A stretch of 64,000 bases of DNA from CBDHFF01 sp965262395 (GCA_965262395.1 OZ253531.1:1550001-1614000); one strand, 5' to 3'. Shown: positions 17,456 through 27,239, counted from the stretch's first letter. Made by a program: numbers and translations. Notes: generated by a model from the letters alone, not told the origin.

Positions 17456-18814
17456 CTATGACCCTCTAATCTGCTCCAAATCACCAGCAACAAATATTCT
17501 TAAATTATCCCAAGCAATAAATCTATTCGCAAGTTCTTTAATATTACAAACTTTAACCGCCGAAATCTTCGCTGGGAATGATAACACATCAGCTTGAGAG
17601 ATATTGTAAAGCTGCATTTTTGCTAATATGCTCAACATGGTTTGACTATTGGTAAGTGAAAAAATATAAGAGCTCACGATCTTTTTCTTGGCAATATCAA
17701 GCAAACTCTTATTAATAAACCCACCCTGCTGTAATGATCTATATATATTCTCCATCTCAGATAATACACCATTAACATTGGTATTATCAGTGTAAGTAGA
17801 ACCCTTAGCAAGGCTGATCAGTTCACTATCTATATCTTGTATACCCACACCATACACATACCCCTTTTTTTCTCTAAGTTCTTCCATTAGAGCACCACCG
17901 CTAAGACCTGTGCCAACCAATAAGGCCTTCAACATCACATATGTGTGATAATCATCATGTTTATAGGGAACCCCCTCCTGTACAAAAATAATACTGCTCT
18001 GCGGCACCTTGACATCAGAATAACTAACCTGATCCAAAGATTGCACTGCATCTTTAAAATTAAAATTCGGTATAGCCACAGCAGGTTTTACCAGGGAAAG
18101 CCTGGAGAATTCTGCAGATCTAGCATCTAGTAACTTAACAAGGTTTACTGGATCAATATCTCCAACAACACTAATGATAATTCCAAAACGATTAAACACC
18201 CTTTTAATGTAACTTACAATATCTTCTGATTTAATATTTTCTATACTCTCTTTAGTTCCATAAGGAGTATTCTCATACGACATGCCCGCAAAAATCTTTC
18301 TATACATGTTGTCGCTAGCAATAGCACCTGGGTTATTGTTAGCTCCTTTTATTAGGAATAATTGCTCTTCTTTCATTCTACTGAAACCCTGAACATCAAC
18401 CCTTGGATCCGCCAGCATAGTAAAGACTTCAGCCAAAGCTAAATCTACATGCTGAGATAATGCCTTAATATTAATGCTTAAATTATCTATTCCTACGCCC
18501 GCACCAACTATTATACCCTTTCTATCAAGTTTATCTAAGAATAACTCTCTATTGCGGCTTAAATAACCTTCCTCAATATGCTTGGCCGCTAAAAGGGCTA
18601 GGCCGCTCTTTCCATCTGGATCACTAGCATACCCTGCGTTCTTGAAAGTAATATTAATATTAACCACAGGAACTTGCTGTCGTTCAATTAAAAGAGCCTT
18701 AATGCCACCATCGCTCTCCACAGAAACTATATCATCTAGGGCTCCCGCTTGCAATTCCCCAGACAACAAGAGAATATAGAATAATAGAACAAAACAGAAT
18801 TTTTTATTTAACAT
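17456..18814 (-). CDS. M16 peptidase-like protein without zinc motif
   Basis: A 452-aa M16 family protein. ATG at 18814 is chosen over an upstream TTG at 18832 because a strong AAGGAGGG site lies just before it and a signal peptide begins there (MLNKKFCFVLLFYILLLSG). Where active M16 peptidases have HxxEH, this protein has KHIEEG (about 78-83), so zinc binding is lost. The C-terminal half contains the family's GLSGGALMEELREKKGYVYG region. Its ATG overlaps the end of the upstream active M16 gene by 7 nt, indicating translational coupling. Pairing of an active and an inactive M16 subunit is known for this family (for example mitochondrial processing peptidase), and a periplasmic heterodimer is the likely arrangement. 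Confidence 0.88.
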   Translation of the reverse strand: MLNKKFCFVLLFYILLLSGELQAGALDDIVSVESDGGIKALLIERQQVPVVNINITFKNAGYASDPDGKSGLALLAAKHIEEGYLSRNRELFLDKLDRKGIIVGAGVGIDNLSINIKALSQHVDLALAEVFTMLADPRVDVQGFSRMKEEQLFLIKGANNNPGAIASDNMYRKIFAGMSYENTPYGTKESIENIKSEDIVSYIKRVFNRFGIIISVVGDIDPVNLVKLLDARSAEFSRLSLVKPAVAIPNFNFKDAVQSLDQVSYSDVKVPQSSIIFVQEGVPYKHDDYHTYVMLKALLVGTGLSGGALMEELREKKGYVYGVGIQDIDSELISLAKGSTYTDNTNVNGVLSEMENIYRSLQQGGFINKSLLDIAKKKIVSSYIFSLTNSQTMLSILAKMQLYNISQADVLSFPAKISAVKVCNIKELANRFIAWDNLRIFVAGDLEQIRGS

Positions 18815-20151
18815 GCTCCCTCCTTCTTGCAATCTCCTGGTTTAACCAAGTGACCCTTAACAAAGTTCTGATTAAATAGCTCTTGCATCACGGAAGTCAA
18901 ATCATCATGCTCCAACTTACTGACATATTCAGAAAACTCCTTTATGGACATTACAGGTCTATTCAATGTTAGCATAGACCCTGCATAAAATATAAAATCA
19001 TCTTCCATATCATATATGTGCTCGGCAATATGATCTTCTCTATAACGATCAACATCATCACTGCTCAGACCAGATTTTAACAGACCTGCTATAAATTCAT
19101 CCAACGCTTCCTCTATAACACTAATCTCAACGCCTTCCTTAGGAGATATTATAATTACAAATTGATCATCATGATAGCTAATATCAGGTCGCATAAATAC
19201 GCTAGCAGCAAGAGCCAATTTTTTATCATCAACGAAATATTTATGCAATTTCCCTGTTTTATCCTTGCCTAGTATTCTAGAAATAAACTCAACTTCAAGA
19301 CTATTCGTGGTTTTTGATCTATAAGAACGCACGACCATATTATCAGACACATTAGGTAAGCTAAGCTTGACTGTAAGCATTGCGCTATTTAATGGGCAAG
19401 CGGCTCTATGTGTAATATCACCAATATTACACATAGGTATATTGCCATAATTCTTCTTAGCTAATTTATAAACTTCATCAATATTAGTATCTCCAGTTAC
19501 TATCACAGTAGCATTGTTAGGACAGTAATATTTTTTATAAAATTTTGCCAAACTACTGTTGCGTATTGCCTTTATTTCATCCATCCAACCTAAAACTGGA
19601 ATACCTCCATTAGTACAATTATTGTACATAGCAGACAACAATTCCTCTTCTCCTTTGCCAAAAATAGAACTCTCTACTCTCATTTTTCTTTCTTCAATAA
19701 CTATCTTACGCTCTATCTCAATAAGATCTTCATCACCATCTATAGGAGAATCAAACCTGACCCCCTTCATACGCTTTGCTTCGAAATCCATAATAGTAGA
19801 GAGCTGCTCTTTTAAAGCCCGCATATAGTAGGCAGTAAATGTTAGTGAGGTCATGGCATTATCATATATACCCATATCATAAACTTTCTTAGAAAATTTA
19901 CCTGGTATACCATCAACATTAAGGAAAGACACATGCTCAAGGAAATGTGCTATACCAGATTCACGAACGAAATCATCTGCCGCACCAGCTTTATACCATA
20001 TATCATGCCTAACAACAGGTGCTGAGTGATCCTCTATAACACAAACCTTAAGTTTATTACTTTCCAAAATTCTGCATTTGATATCGTACGCAAGGGTTAT
20101 TTCAGAAAAACCAAAAAGAAAGAAAAAGAATAAAAACAGTCTAGAGATCAT
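18808..20151 (-). CDS. Zinc-dependent M16 peptidase, secreted
   Basis: A 447-aa periplasmic peptidase. A signal peptide occupies about residues 1-21 (MISRLFLFFFFLFG core, ending near LAYD). The zinc motif HFLEH is at 69-73, with a third ligand Glu in VIEERKMR (about 153), the spacing typical of M16. It lacks the long C-terminal extension of pitrilysin and is the size of one PqqL/MPP-like subunit. It overlaps the inactive partner by 7 nt. The upstream neighbour is the lspA/DUF3035-like pair. Substrates are unknown. Confidence 0.9.
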   Translation of the reverse strand: MISRLFLFFFFLFGFSEITLAYDIKCRILESNKLKVCVIEDHSAPVVRHDIWYKAGAADDFVRESGIAHFLEHVSFLNVDGIPGKFSKKVYDMGIYDNAMTSLTFTAYYMRALKEQLSTIMDFEAKRMKGVRFDSPIDGDEDLIEIERKIVIEERKMRVESSIFGKGEEELLSAMYNNCTNGGIPVLGWMDEIKAIRNSSLAKFYKKYYCPNNATVIVTGDTNIDEVYKLAKKNYGNIPMCNIGDITHRAACPLNSAMLTVKLSLPNVSDNMVVRSYRSKTTNSLEVEFISRILGKDKTGKLHKYFVDDKKLALAASVFMRPDISYHDDQFVIIISPKEGVEISVIEEALDEFIAGLLKSGLSSDDVDRYREDHIAEHIYDMEDDFIFYAGSMLTLNRPVMSIKEFSEYVSKLEHDDLTSVMQELFNQNFVKGHLVKPGDCKKEGAC

Positions 20152-20230
20152 GATTACAAATATAACAACAGTTTACTATTTCAGTCTATCGATGCTGTGT
20201 TATATTTGTCAACTAAAAATCTTATTATCA

Positions 20231-20467
20231 TTACAAATCATTTATATTGCTAGGAATGGTAATTGGTTTAAGTATGATTATTTTACTTTCGTCATTAGTG
20301 CTTGGTGGAATACTATATTCCCCCTCCAAACCATCAGGAATAATTAAAGGACGGGTCTTCTTATCCATTGGAATATCGCTCTTTCCATCATTGCCCATTG
20401 CAACCACAGCAATCATAAACAACAAGCTCAATAAGCTATTTCTGACTCTTTTGTCTGTAATCCACAT
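20231..20467 (-). CDS. Short DUF3035 (BamF)-like envelope protein
   Basis: A 78-aa product from ATG 20467; a TTG at 20473 is also possible. It overlaps the end of lspA by 32 nt in another frame. The N-terminus is basic then hydrophobic (RNSLLSLLFMIAVVAMG), like a signal or anchor segment, without a clear lipobox Cys. The central RPLIIPDGLEGEYSIPP resembles the PLxxPPxxxLRxP core of DUF3035, which in alphaproteobacteria often follows lspA and includes the BAM-associated lipoprotein BamF. The position supports a real gene; the family link rests on a short motif and context, so it is tentative. Confidence 0.5.
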   Translation of the reverse strand: MWITDKRVRNSLLSLLFMIAVVAMGNDGKSDIPMDKKTRPLIIPDGLEGEYSIPPSTNDESKIIILKPITIPSNINDL

Positions 20468-20891
20468 ATACAAAACCTATTACTCCCAAACATACAAATG
20501 AATCTGCAATATTAAACGCTGGCCAATGAACTCCATGCCCATGTACATCTATAAAATCATACACAGCACCATACATTATGCGATCAATCATATTGCCCAC
20601 TGCCCCTCCAATTATCATTGCAATCGGCACACTAATATACCAGTGCTTCATATCTTTACGCAATAAAAAAAGCAGAATCATTATTATGGTTGCAGACAAA
20701 GAAAGGAATATGTAGTTAGCATATTCAAAATCACGGAACAAACCAAAACTTATACCTTTGTTCCAAACAGACACTATATTGAGATGATTGTTAATTTCAT
20801 AATTATATCCATCCAACATCTCAAGCAATATATACTTACTGCCCTGATCTAAGACAATCACCAATATCAGCATTAAAATGAATATCAACAT
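20436..20891 (-). CDS. lspA: Lipoprotein signal peptidase (signal peptidase II)
   Basis: A 151-aa inner-membrane aspartyl protease that removes signal peptides from prolipoproteins. Four hydrophobic segments are visible. The conserved GGAVGNMIDR (95-104), VYDFIDV with catalytic Asp112, and FNIAD with catalytic Asp130 are all present. Length is typical. It heads the minus-strand run toward the M16 pair and ubiA, and is divergent from rseP. Confidence 0.95.
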   Translation of the reverse strand: MLIFILMLILVIVLDQGSKYILLEMLDGYNYEINNHLNIVSVWNKGISFGLFRDFEYANYIFLSLSATIIMILLFLLRKDMKHWYISVPIAMIIGGAVGNMIDRIMYGAVYDFIDVHGHGVHWPAFNIADSFVCLGVIGFVYVDYRQKSQK

Positions 20892-21034
20892 AAATTACAA
20901 CCTAATCAGAATACATAACAATGTATAATGTCTTATTATTAATAATTCTACTATTATTCAGATAATATATTGATTATTTTGATCATGTCCATTATAAGTT
21001 GAGTTATTGCAGACTACTTCGGGTGATTATTAAT

Positions 21035-22147
21035 ATGTTAGATAGCGTTCTTAATATAGGACAATATGCATTATCATTTATATTCGTGATAACAATAATC
21101 GTGTTCATACACGAATACGGACATTATTTCTTTGCCAAATTGTTTGGAGTGCATGTAGAAAAATTCTCGATTGGCTTTGGACCAGAGATATGCGGAAAGA
21201 ATGACAAAAGTGGCACGAGATGGAGTATTGCCGCTATACCAATGGGTGGATATGTTAAAATGTTTGGCGATGGCGACCCAGCAAGCACGCCAGATCAGAA
21301 AAAAATTGAGTCAATGTCTGATAGCGACAAGAAACGAGCTTTTGAATACAAAAATCTGAAGCAGAAATCTCTCATAGTAGCAGGTGGGCCGATAGCAAAT
21401 TTTCTTCTATCAATCATTCTTATTGCTGGATTATTTGTCTTCTATGGACATTCTTATACATTACCAATAATAACTGCGGTACAAGATGGTAGTCCTGCAC
21501 AGCATGCCGGCTTACAGGCAGGTGATAAAATACTTAAAATGGATAATCATGCAGTCGAGTCATTTGAGGATGTTGGAAGACGTGTGGTCATCAGCTCTGA
21601 TCCAGAAATAGAGATGGAAATTAACAGGGAAAATAATATAATGCTTATTATGATAAAACCTGAAATAGCAGAAATGACGGACTCCATGGGAAATAAATCA
21701 GATATGCCCAGGCTTGGCATATCATCGGATTTAATGACACATAAGACATTCGGTCCAATAGAAGCCTTGCATCGTGCCACAATCAAAACTTATGGCATAA
21801 CGCTTGATATATTGGATGTTATGGGACAGATTATTCAAGGGAAAAGAGGAACAGATGATCTTGGTGGACCAATAAGGATTGCAAAATACTCTGGTCAATC
21901 TGCACAAAATGGACTTAAATCCTTAATATGGTTCATGGCGCTATTATCTATAAATTTAGGACTTATTAATTTATTTCCTATTCCGGCGTTAGATGGCGGA
22001 CATTTAATGTTTTATGTAATAGAGGCTCTTACCAGCAGAGAAATATCCATGAAATTCCAGAATTACGGCACGAAAATAGGAATAGGAATATTGCTCCTGA
22101 TCTTTGCCCTGTCTACATTCAACGATGTAAGATATCTACTGAAATAG
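21035..22147 (+). CDS. rseP: RIP site-2 zinc metalloprotease RseP
   Basis: An intramembrane protease of about 370 aa. ATG at 21035 is preferred to the TTG at 20999 because the first membrane helix follows directly. The zinc motif HEYGH lies in helix 1 (26-30), followed by the GFGPEI and PMGGYVKMFG regions. One PDZ domain is present, around HAGLQAGDKILKMDNHAVES, whereas E. coli RseP has two. The second active-site element NLFPIPALDGGHLMF near the C-terminus supplies the Asp. In proteobacteria it cleaves anti-sigma factors and remnant signal peptides. It opens the operon rseP-bamA-skp-fabZ, with 10 nt to bamA. Confidence 0.94.
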   Translation: MLDSVLNIGQYALSFIFVITIIVFIHEYGHYFFAKLFGVHVEKFSIGFGPEICGKNDKSGTRWSIAAIPMGGYVKMFGDGDPASTPDQKKIESMSDSDKKRAFEYKNLKQKSLIVAGGPIANFLLSIILIAGLFVFYGHSYTLPIITAVQDGSPAQHAGLQAGDKILKMDNHAVESFEDVGRRVVISSDPEIEMEINRENNIMLIMIKPEIAEMTDSMGNKSDMPRLGISSDLMTHKTFGPIEALHRATIKTYGITLDILDVMGQIIQGKRGTDDLGGPIRIAKYSGQSAQNGLKSLIWFMALLSINLGLINLFPIPALDGGHLMFYVIEALTSREISMKFQNYGTKIGIGILLLIFALSTFNDVRYLLK

Positions 22148-22157
22148 GGAGGATTAA

Positions 22158-24644
22158 ATGAGGAATGATAGAGCGACGTTCCTATCTATAGCAATACTGA
22201 TATTCATATTATTAGCAGGTCTCTGCGAGGCTTCAATAATAGAAACGAGCCTGGCACAAGAACCAGATAATGATATTGCGATATCCGATACTGAAGTGTC
22301 TAGCAGTACATGCCCAACATCCACCAAAGATCACTCCGAACTTGCAGATAGCGATGAGCATATCCAAGCAGCAGAACAAGGCGTGGATAAACAAGTAGAG
22401 GACAAGCCTACGATCAGCGCACCAACTTCCAAAATTACAAAAAACTCGTGCATTAAAGGCATAATATTCATTGGAAACAAAAGAACCAACAACAAGACCA
22501 TCAGTTCCTATATTGATATAGATCAAAACAAATGCCTTAATAATGTAGATATTAATCAGGTGATAAAAAAATTATATTCCACGGGCTTCTTCTCCGATGT
22601 CAGATCTAGTGTCAATGATAATGATCAATTGATTATCACAGTAAAAGAGAACCCAATAGTCAATAGTATTATAATAAGAGGGGCAAATAAAATAAAAGCC
22701 AAAAGTATATATGAAATTCTACCTTTAGAAAAACGCTCAATATTTACAAAAACAAAACTACGCAAAGCCACCAACAAAATTAAAGACCTTTATAAGAAAC
22801 ATAATTATTTATTCACCAATGTGAAATTCGACCTGAGAAAATATGGTGATATGATTGATATAATCTTCACCATACAAGAAAACCATAAAATAAAAGTAGC
22901 AGATATAAGATTCACTGGAAATCAAAGCTTTGTAGATCAAGATTTAAGAGAAATAATTTATACTAAAACATATAGAATAATAAACATATTTAGCAAGCGA
23001 CATATATTTGATAGTGATAAATTATTATTAGATCGTGAAATATTGAGACAATTTTACTTATCCAATGGCTTTGCAGATTTCAATGTTTCATCAACTATAG
23101 TGGAGATATCCAACAATCATTGTATTATTAACTTCACCTTGAATGAAGGCCGAGTCTTTTATATAAACAAGGTTTCTATAGAAAGTAAAATACAGGGCCT
23201 AGACATTCAAGAATTAAAAGAATTAATTAATGTAAAAGAATCCAAGAAATTTGATGCATCAAAGATCAATGAATCAATATCAATAATAAACAATCACCTG
23301 AGAAGAAATTACAATTCTATTGAAGTGAATACTGATTACAAACAGCATGACAATAAAATTGATATAATATTTTCAATAAAAGAGAACAAAGATATATATA
23401 TAGATAAAGTGAATATATCTGGAAACAATAGAACTAGAGATGAGGTTATTAGAAGAGAGCTAAGACTAGCGGATGGTGACCTTTATAATGAAGGAAAAGT
23501 AATAAGGTCAGAGCAACGACTTAGAGCTTTAAATTTCTTTGAATCTATTAATATAAATAAGGGCATAAGTATCACCGGAGATGATAAAATTGACCTAGAT
23601 GTCGAAGTAAAAGATAAGCCGACTGGTGACATCAAATTGTCTGCGGGATACTCCTCTAACTCAGGATTCACCACTAGCATTGCTCTAAACGAAAGAAATC
23701 TTTTTGGCACAGGGCGCACAGTCTCAATGGCCTTACAGAAAACAAAAAGGAGTCTAGAACTAGATATGAAAGCAGCAGATAGGTATTTCCTGGACAAGGA
23801 CTTAACTGCAAGTGCAGGAGTATATTACAGAACTTTATCTAACCAAGATTTATCATCATATAGCTCAGCTTCCACAGGATTCTCTGTGCAAGCCTCTGAT
23901 GATTTGACAGAATATATCAATTATTCTTTACGATATGTTCATGATAACACACAAATCAAAGATGTACCGATGAACGCTTCGACGCTAATTAAAGAGCAGG
24001 AAGGCGTGAATATAACCTCATTGATAGGATATTCCATGGGGTTTAATAGTATAAACAGCAGCCTAAATCCATCAAGTGGCCACTCTATTTCATTATCACA
24101 AAATATAGCTGGTATTGGTGGTAACGCAAAATATATAAAATCAGAAATATCTGGCGTATATTTCAATGATAAATTATTTGGCAAAGAAGAAGATGCAATA
24201 TTGAGAATAAATTCTGGCATAGGATATATCTGGAATTACAATACACGCTCACTGAGAGTTAATGAACGATTTTCATTAGATAGCAACAGCTTACGAGGGT
24301 TTGATGATGGTGGAATCGGACCAAGAGATCTAGACACTGATGATACTTTAGGTGGGAATTTCTACTATACTGGCTCTGCTCAAATTAATTTTCCAATTGA
24401 TATAATCAAAAAATTGAACGTAAGAGGGTCTTTCTTTGTAGATACAGGAACATTATTTGGTCTAGACAAAGATCTACAGCGTGATAATATAACCAATGAT
24501 AAAAACTTAAGAATGGCGGTAGGAACCGGCCTGGTGTGGCTATCACCAGTTGGACCCATACGTATTAATCTTGCCATTCCATTGTTAATGTCTGAAGGAG
24601 ACAAAGAGAAGCTAATTAGTTTTAATTTTGGAACAGTATTTTAG
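22158..24644 (+). CDS. bamA: Outer membrane protein assembly factor BamA
   Basis: An 828-aa Omp85 protein that folds beta-barrels into the outer membrane. A GGGAGGA site precedes the ATG. An N-terminal signal segment (FLSIAILIFILLAGLCEA) is followed by about 70 residues of Ser/Thr/Glu-rich linker before the POTRA domains (about 95-440), then a 16-strand barrel ending in Phe (SFNFGTVF). The barrel's GSAQINFPI and GPIRINLAIPL strands are typical. The linker between signal and first POTRA is unusual. Gaps of 10 nt before and 12 nt after make it part of one operon. Confidence 0.95.
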   Translation: MRNDRATFLSIAILIFILLAGLCEASIIETSLAQEPDNDIAISDTEVSSSTCPTSTKDHSELADSDEHIQAAEQGVDKQVEDKPTISAPTSKITKNSCIKGIIFIGNKRTNNKTISSYIDIDQNKCLNNVDINQVIKKLYSTGFFSDVRSSVNDNDQLIITVKENPIVNSIIIRGANKIKAKSIYEILPLEKRSIFTKTKLRKATNKIKDLYKKHNYLFTNVKFDLRKYGDMIDIIFTIQENHKIKVADIRFTGNQSFVDQDLREIIYTKTYRIINIFSKRHIFDSDKLLLDREILRQFYLSNGFADFNVSSTIVEISNNHCIINFTLNEGRVFYINKVSIESKIQGLDIQELKELINVKESKKFDASKINESISIINNHLRRNYNSIEVNTDYKQHDNKIDIIFSIKENKDIYIDKVNISGNNRTRDEVIRRELRLADGDLYNEGKVIRSEQRLRALNFFESININKGISITGDDKIDLDVEVKDKPTGDIKLSAGYSSNSGFTTSIALNERNLFGTGRTVSMALQKTKRSLELDMKAADRYFLDKDLTASAGVYYRTLSNQDLSSYSSASTGFSVQASDDLTEYINYSLRYVHDNTQIKDVPMNASTLIKEQEGVNITSLIGYSMGFNSINSSLNPSSGHSISLSQNIAGIGGNAKYIKSEISGVYFNDKLFGKEEDAILRINSGIGYIWNYNTRSLRVNERFSLDSNSLRGFDDGGIGPRDLDTDDTLGGNFYYTGSAQINFPIDIIKKLNVRGSFFVDTGTLFGLDKDLQRDNITNDKNLRMAVGTGLVWLSPVGPIRINLAIPLLMSEGDKEKLISFNFGTVF

Positions 24645-24656
24645 GATGATATTCAA

Positions 24657-25226
24657 ATGATTAAAAAAATTTCTATATTAATATTAACCATATTAATCCT
24701 CACTAACCCTATCAATTCCTTTGCCAGAGAAGGACATAGAATAGGTATTTTCGACATGGGAATGGTGTTTTCTTCTCAGCAAATAGCAGAAATTGTCAAA
24801 AACACACAAGAGTATGCCAAGGAAAAGGAAGAACACATAGTAGCCAGGGCAAATAAGGAAGTGGAAGCAAAAAAGAAAGAGATAGAAAAGCAAAGCGAAC
24901 TTCTTTCTGAAAGTGCAAAAAAAGAGAAAGAAAAAGAATTAGAGACTGCAGTAGCAGAGTTACAGCAAAAATATCAGAATGAATTCCTTATACTGAAAAA
25001 TAAACTAAATAAAGTTACCGAAGGTATTTTAACGCACATTACTAAATCTCTCGAGGAAGTAGCAAGCGAGGTGGATCTTGATATCGTCATACCCAAGCCA
25101 ATCGCCACCCAACAACAACCGTTTTTTGCCAAAGCAGAATTGGATGTTACAGCAAGAGTCAAAGAGAAGCTGGAGCTGAAATTAGAGAATTTTGATATTA
25201 AAGAGCAAATTAAAAGAACAAATTAA
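24657..25226 (+). CDS. skp: Periplasmic OMP chaperone Skp/OmpH
   Basis: A 189-aa protein with a signal peptide (ISILILTILILTNPINSFA), then the OmpH start IGIFDMGMVF and a long Lys/Glu-rich coiled coil (about 45-125). This is the Skp architecture, a trimeric holdase that carries unfolded outer-membrane proteins to BamA. It follows bamA by 12 nt, the conserved order in Proteobacteria. In most relatives lpxD follows; here fabZ follows directly. Confidence 0.9.
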   Translation: MIKKISILILTILILTNPINSFAREGHRIGIFDMGMVFSSQQIAEIVKNTQEYAKEKEEHIVARANKEVEAKKKEIEKQSELLSESAKKEKEKELETAVAELQQKYQNEFLILKNKLNKVTEGILTHITKSLEEVASEVDLDIVIPKPIATQQQPFFAKAELDVTARVKEKLELKLENFDIKEQIKRTN

Positions 25227-25245
25227 TAACACAGGAGAGCGCAAA

Positions 25246-25719
25246 GTGATTACAGATACTAACTTGGATATAAACAAGATATTAGAGATGATACCACATA
25301 GGCACCCCTTTGTATTAGTAGATCGCATCCTAGAGTACAACACGGAAGACATGTCGATCGTTGGATTGAAGAACGTTACATATAATGAGGGATTCTTTGC
25401 TGGGCACTTTCCTGGTATGCCAATCATGCCAGGTGTATTGATCATAGAAGCATTGGCGCAAACTGCTGTAGTGCTCGCAAACTTAATATCCAACAAAGAA
25501 GATACTAATGAACAGTACAAATTTGTCTTAACAGGAGTAAATAAGGCAAAATTTCGTAAACCTATTACCCCTGGTGATTCAGTACATCTACATGTAAAAA
25601 TGATCAAATCTAGATTAAATAAATTCTTTGTTACAGAATGTATAGCAAAAGTTAAAGAAGAAACGCATGTTGAAGCTATTATTAATGCTGCAAAATATGA
25701 TCCTACTAACAAAGACTGA
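25246..25719 (+). CDS. fabZ: 3-hydroxyacyl-ACP dehydratase FabZ
   Basis: A 157-aa hot-dog-fold dehydratase of type II fatty acid synthesis. GTG at 25246 is chosen because an AGGAGAG site sits 6-7 nt upstream; the upstream TTG at 25192 would overlap skp. IPHRHPFVLVDRI and GHFPGMPIMPGVLIIEALAQ are intact, with catalytic His54 and Glu68. It starts 19 nt after skp. The usual neighbours lpxD, lpxA and lpxB are not there. A 51-bp repeat array follows. Confidence 0.94.
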   Translation: MITDTNLDINKILEMIPHRHPFVLVDRILEYNTEDMSIVGLKNVTYNEGFFAGHFPGMPIMPGVLIIEALAQTAVVLANLISNKEDTNEQYKFVLTGVNKAKFRKPITPGDSVHLHVKMIKSRLNKFFVTECIAKVKEETHVEAIINAAKYDPTNKD

Positions 25720-25738
25720 GTGTTTGCATTAGTGTCTG

Positions 25739-26140
25739 CACACAAGATAGTTTAATTCTTTGACAAAACACACCCCTGGCAATGAGAAACACAAGATATA
25801 GTTTAATTCTTTGACAGAACACGTCTCTGGCAATGAGAAACACAAGATATGGTTTAACTTTTTGACAGAACACGCCCCTGACAATGAGAAACACAAGATA
25901 TAGTTTAATTCTTTGACAGAACACACCCCTGGCAATGAGAAACACAAGATATAGTTTAATTTTTTGACAGAACACACCCCTGGCAATGAGAAACACAAGA
26001 TATGGTTTAACTTTTTGACAGAACACGCCCCTGGCAATGAGAAACACAAGATATAGTTTAATTTTTTGACAAAACACGCCCCTGGCAATGAGAAACACAA
26101 GATATAGTTTAATTTTTTGACAGAACACGCCCCTGGCAAT
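25739..26140. repeat. 51-bp tandem repeat, eight copies
   Basis: CACAAGATA starts at 25741, 25790, 25841, 25892, 25943, 25994, 26045 and 26096: period 51 bp, the first interval 2 bp shorter. Each unit holds TTGACAGAACAC and CCTGGCAATGAGAAA. Because 51 is a multiple of three, two overlapping minus-strand frames stay open across the array, each with a 17-residue repeat; neither has an independent sign of being a gene. The rest of the gap to 26287 shows nothing recognisable. Confidence 0.95.
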
Positions 26141-26287
26141 GCTAACTGTGTACATAACATTTTTATCTTTTGTATCACTAATTACTAAACTGTGATATGA
26201 GGCTATCTTCCCTAATTATTTATGCAATGCATAATTTTAGCACTCTCAATAACAATACTACATACAGAAGATCGGATCTCAAACAAA

Positions 26288-27112
26288 TTAACTTGATGTT
26301 CCACGAAATAAATAATTATACATACGATTTCTTAGATTGAATTTCATCTTTGGATATAAACTAACAGAAGCTTCTGTGATGCAATGAGCAATAGCATATT
26401 CACAGCCATATTTCTCAGCTAATTTTATCCTTTCAAAAATAAGCTGTTGCCCATATCCATTACCTCTGTGTTCAGGCAAGATTGCATCACTATAAAAACC
26501 AGCTACATTATTATCATCCATGTGCATACCACATGAACCAACCTGCTTGCCATTAACTTTAGCAACAAAGAATTGGGTCCTGGTTGATTTATTGTATTCT
26601 TTGCCAATTAAACATTTTAACAAACCAATTATTGCACGATTATTCTTATGCCCAAAAACACGACCTGCAGATTTACTATAGTCATCTAGATTTTGATCTG
26701 TATTAGCTGGCACTAACTCAAATCCCTCTATCGGTTCAAATCCATAAATAATAGGATTGATATGTTTCTTCCTAATCTTCATAACTGCCTTGAAAGGATC
26801 ACTAACTTGCTCAACACCCATTTTAGCCAACCAATCTCTTGTTTTCTTCATATGCGCATCTACAGGAAAAGCCAAATCCAGTTTATGATCAATGGAGTAT
26901 TGATATAATTTCAATAATGCTTCCTCATCAGGTTCTTCAAGCCCACTACTACGATTAAAACAGGAATAATTAAATGTCTGCTCTTCCGTAGCAGGCATAT
27001 ATGCAACATCAAAACAACCTAATTTCTTATGATTCCACCCAGAATCACACATACAGCTAGTAATATAGCTAAGAACGTTATCTGTTACATAATTGGATTC
27101 TTTGTTTAGCAT
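26288..27112 (-). CDS. GNAT family N-acetyltransferase
   Basis: A 274-aa protein from ATG 27112; GTG at 27121 is an alternative. The C-terminal half is a GNAT domain: FFVAKVNGKQVGSCGMH, FYSDAILPEHRGNGYG with the acetyl-CoA-binding R/QxxGxG loop, then AIAHCITEASVSLYPKMKF. The N-terminal half (about 1-130) is another alpha/beta region, possibly a degenerate second GNAT repeat. Substrate is unknown; cytoplasmic. It is flanked by repeat-filled gaps and not in an evident operon. Confidence 0.82.
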   Translation of the reverse strand: MLNKESNYVTDNVLSYITSCMCDSGWNHKKLGCFDVAYMPATEEQTFNYSCFNRSSGLEEPDEEALLKLYQYSIDHKLDLAFPVDAHMKKTRDWLAKMGVEQVSDPFKAVMKIRKKHINPIIYGFEPIEGFELVPANTDQNLDDYSKSAGRVFGHKNNRAIIGLLKCLIGKEYNKSTRTQFFVAKVNGKQVGSCGMHMDDNNVAGFYSDAILPEHRGNGYGQQLIFERIKLAEKYGCEYAIAHCITEASVSLYPKMKFNLRNRMYNYLFRGTSS

Positions 27113-27211
27113 ATTATACACCCAATATATAAGAGCTCAGTATATCTCAATATACTCTTAAATCCATAGATTAATTATATATTAATTCATGAAGCCAAAA
27201 TCTACGAACAA

Positions 27212-27239
27212 TTGACATTTGTTTTATAACTGATAGGCT
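27212..27239 (+). promoter_or_regulatory. Possible promoter of ndk
   Basis: TTGACA at 27212-27217 is followed after 16 bp by TAGGCT (27234-27239), 28 bp before the ndk ATG. The -35 is perfect, the -10 is weak. Confidence 0.4.

Noticed and set aside
20247..20501. 84-aa plus-strand ORF over the lspA end
   Set aside because: Antisense of lspA and the DUF3035-like gene; no supporting signals.
25739..26140. Array of promoters, because each 51-bp unit has TTGACA
   Set aside because: The nearest TATA-like element is 31 bp away in each unit, too far for a -10 box.
25706..26178. Two overlapping minus-strand ORFs of 149 aa with 17-residue repeats
   Set aside because: They exist only because the array period is 51 bp; no ribosome site, no domain, and both phases are equally open.
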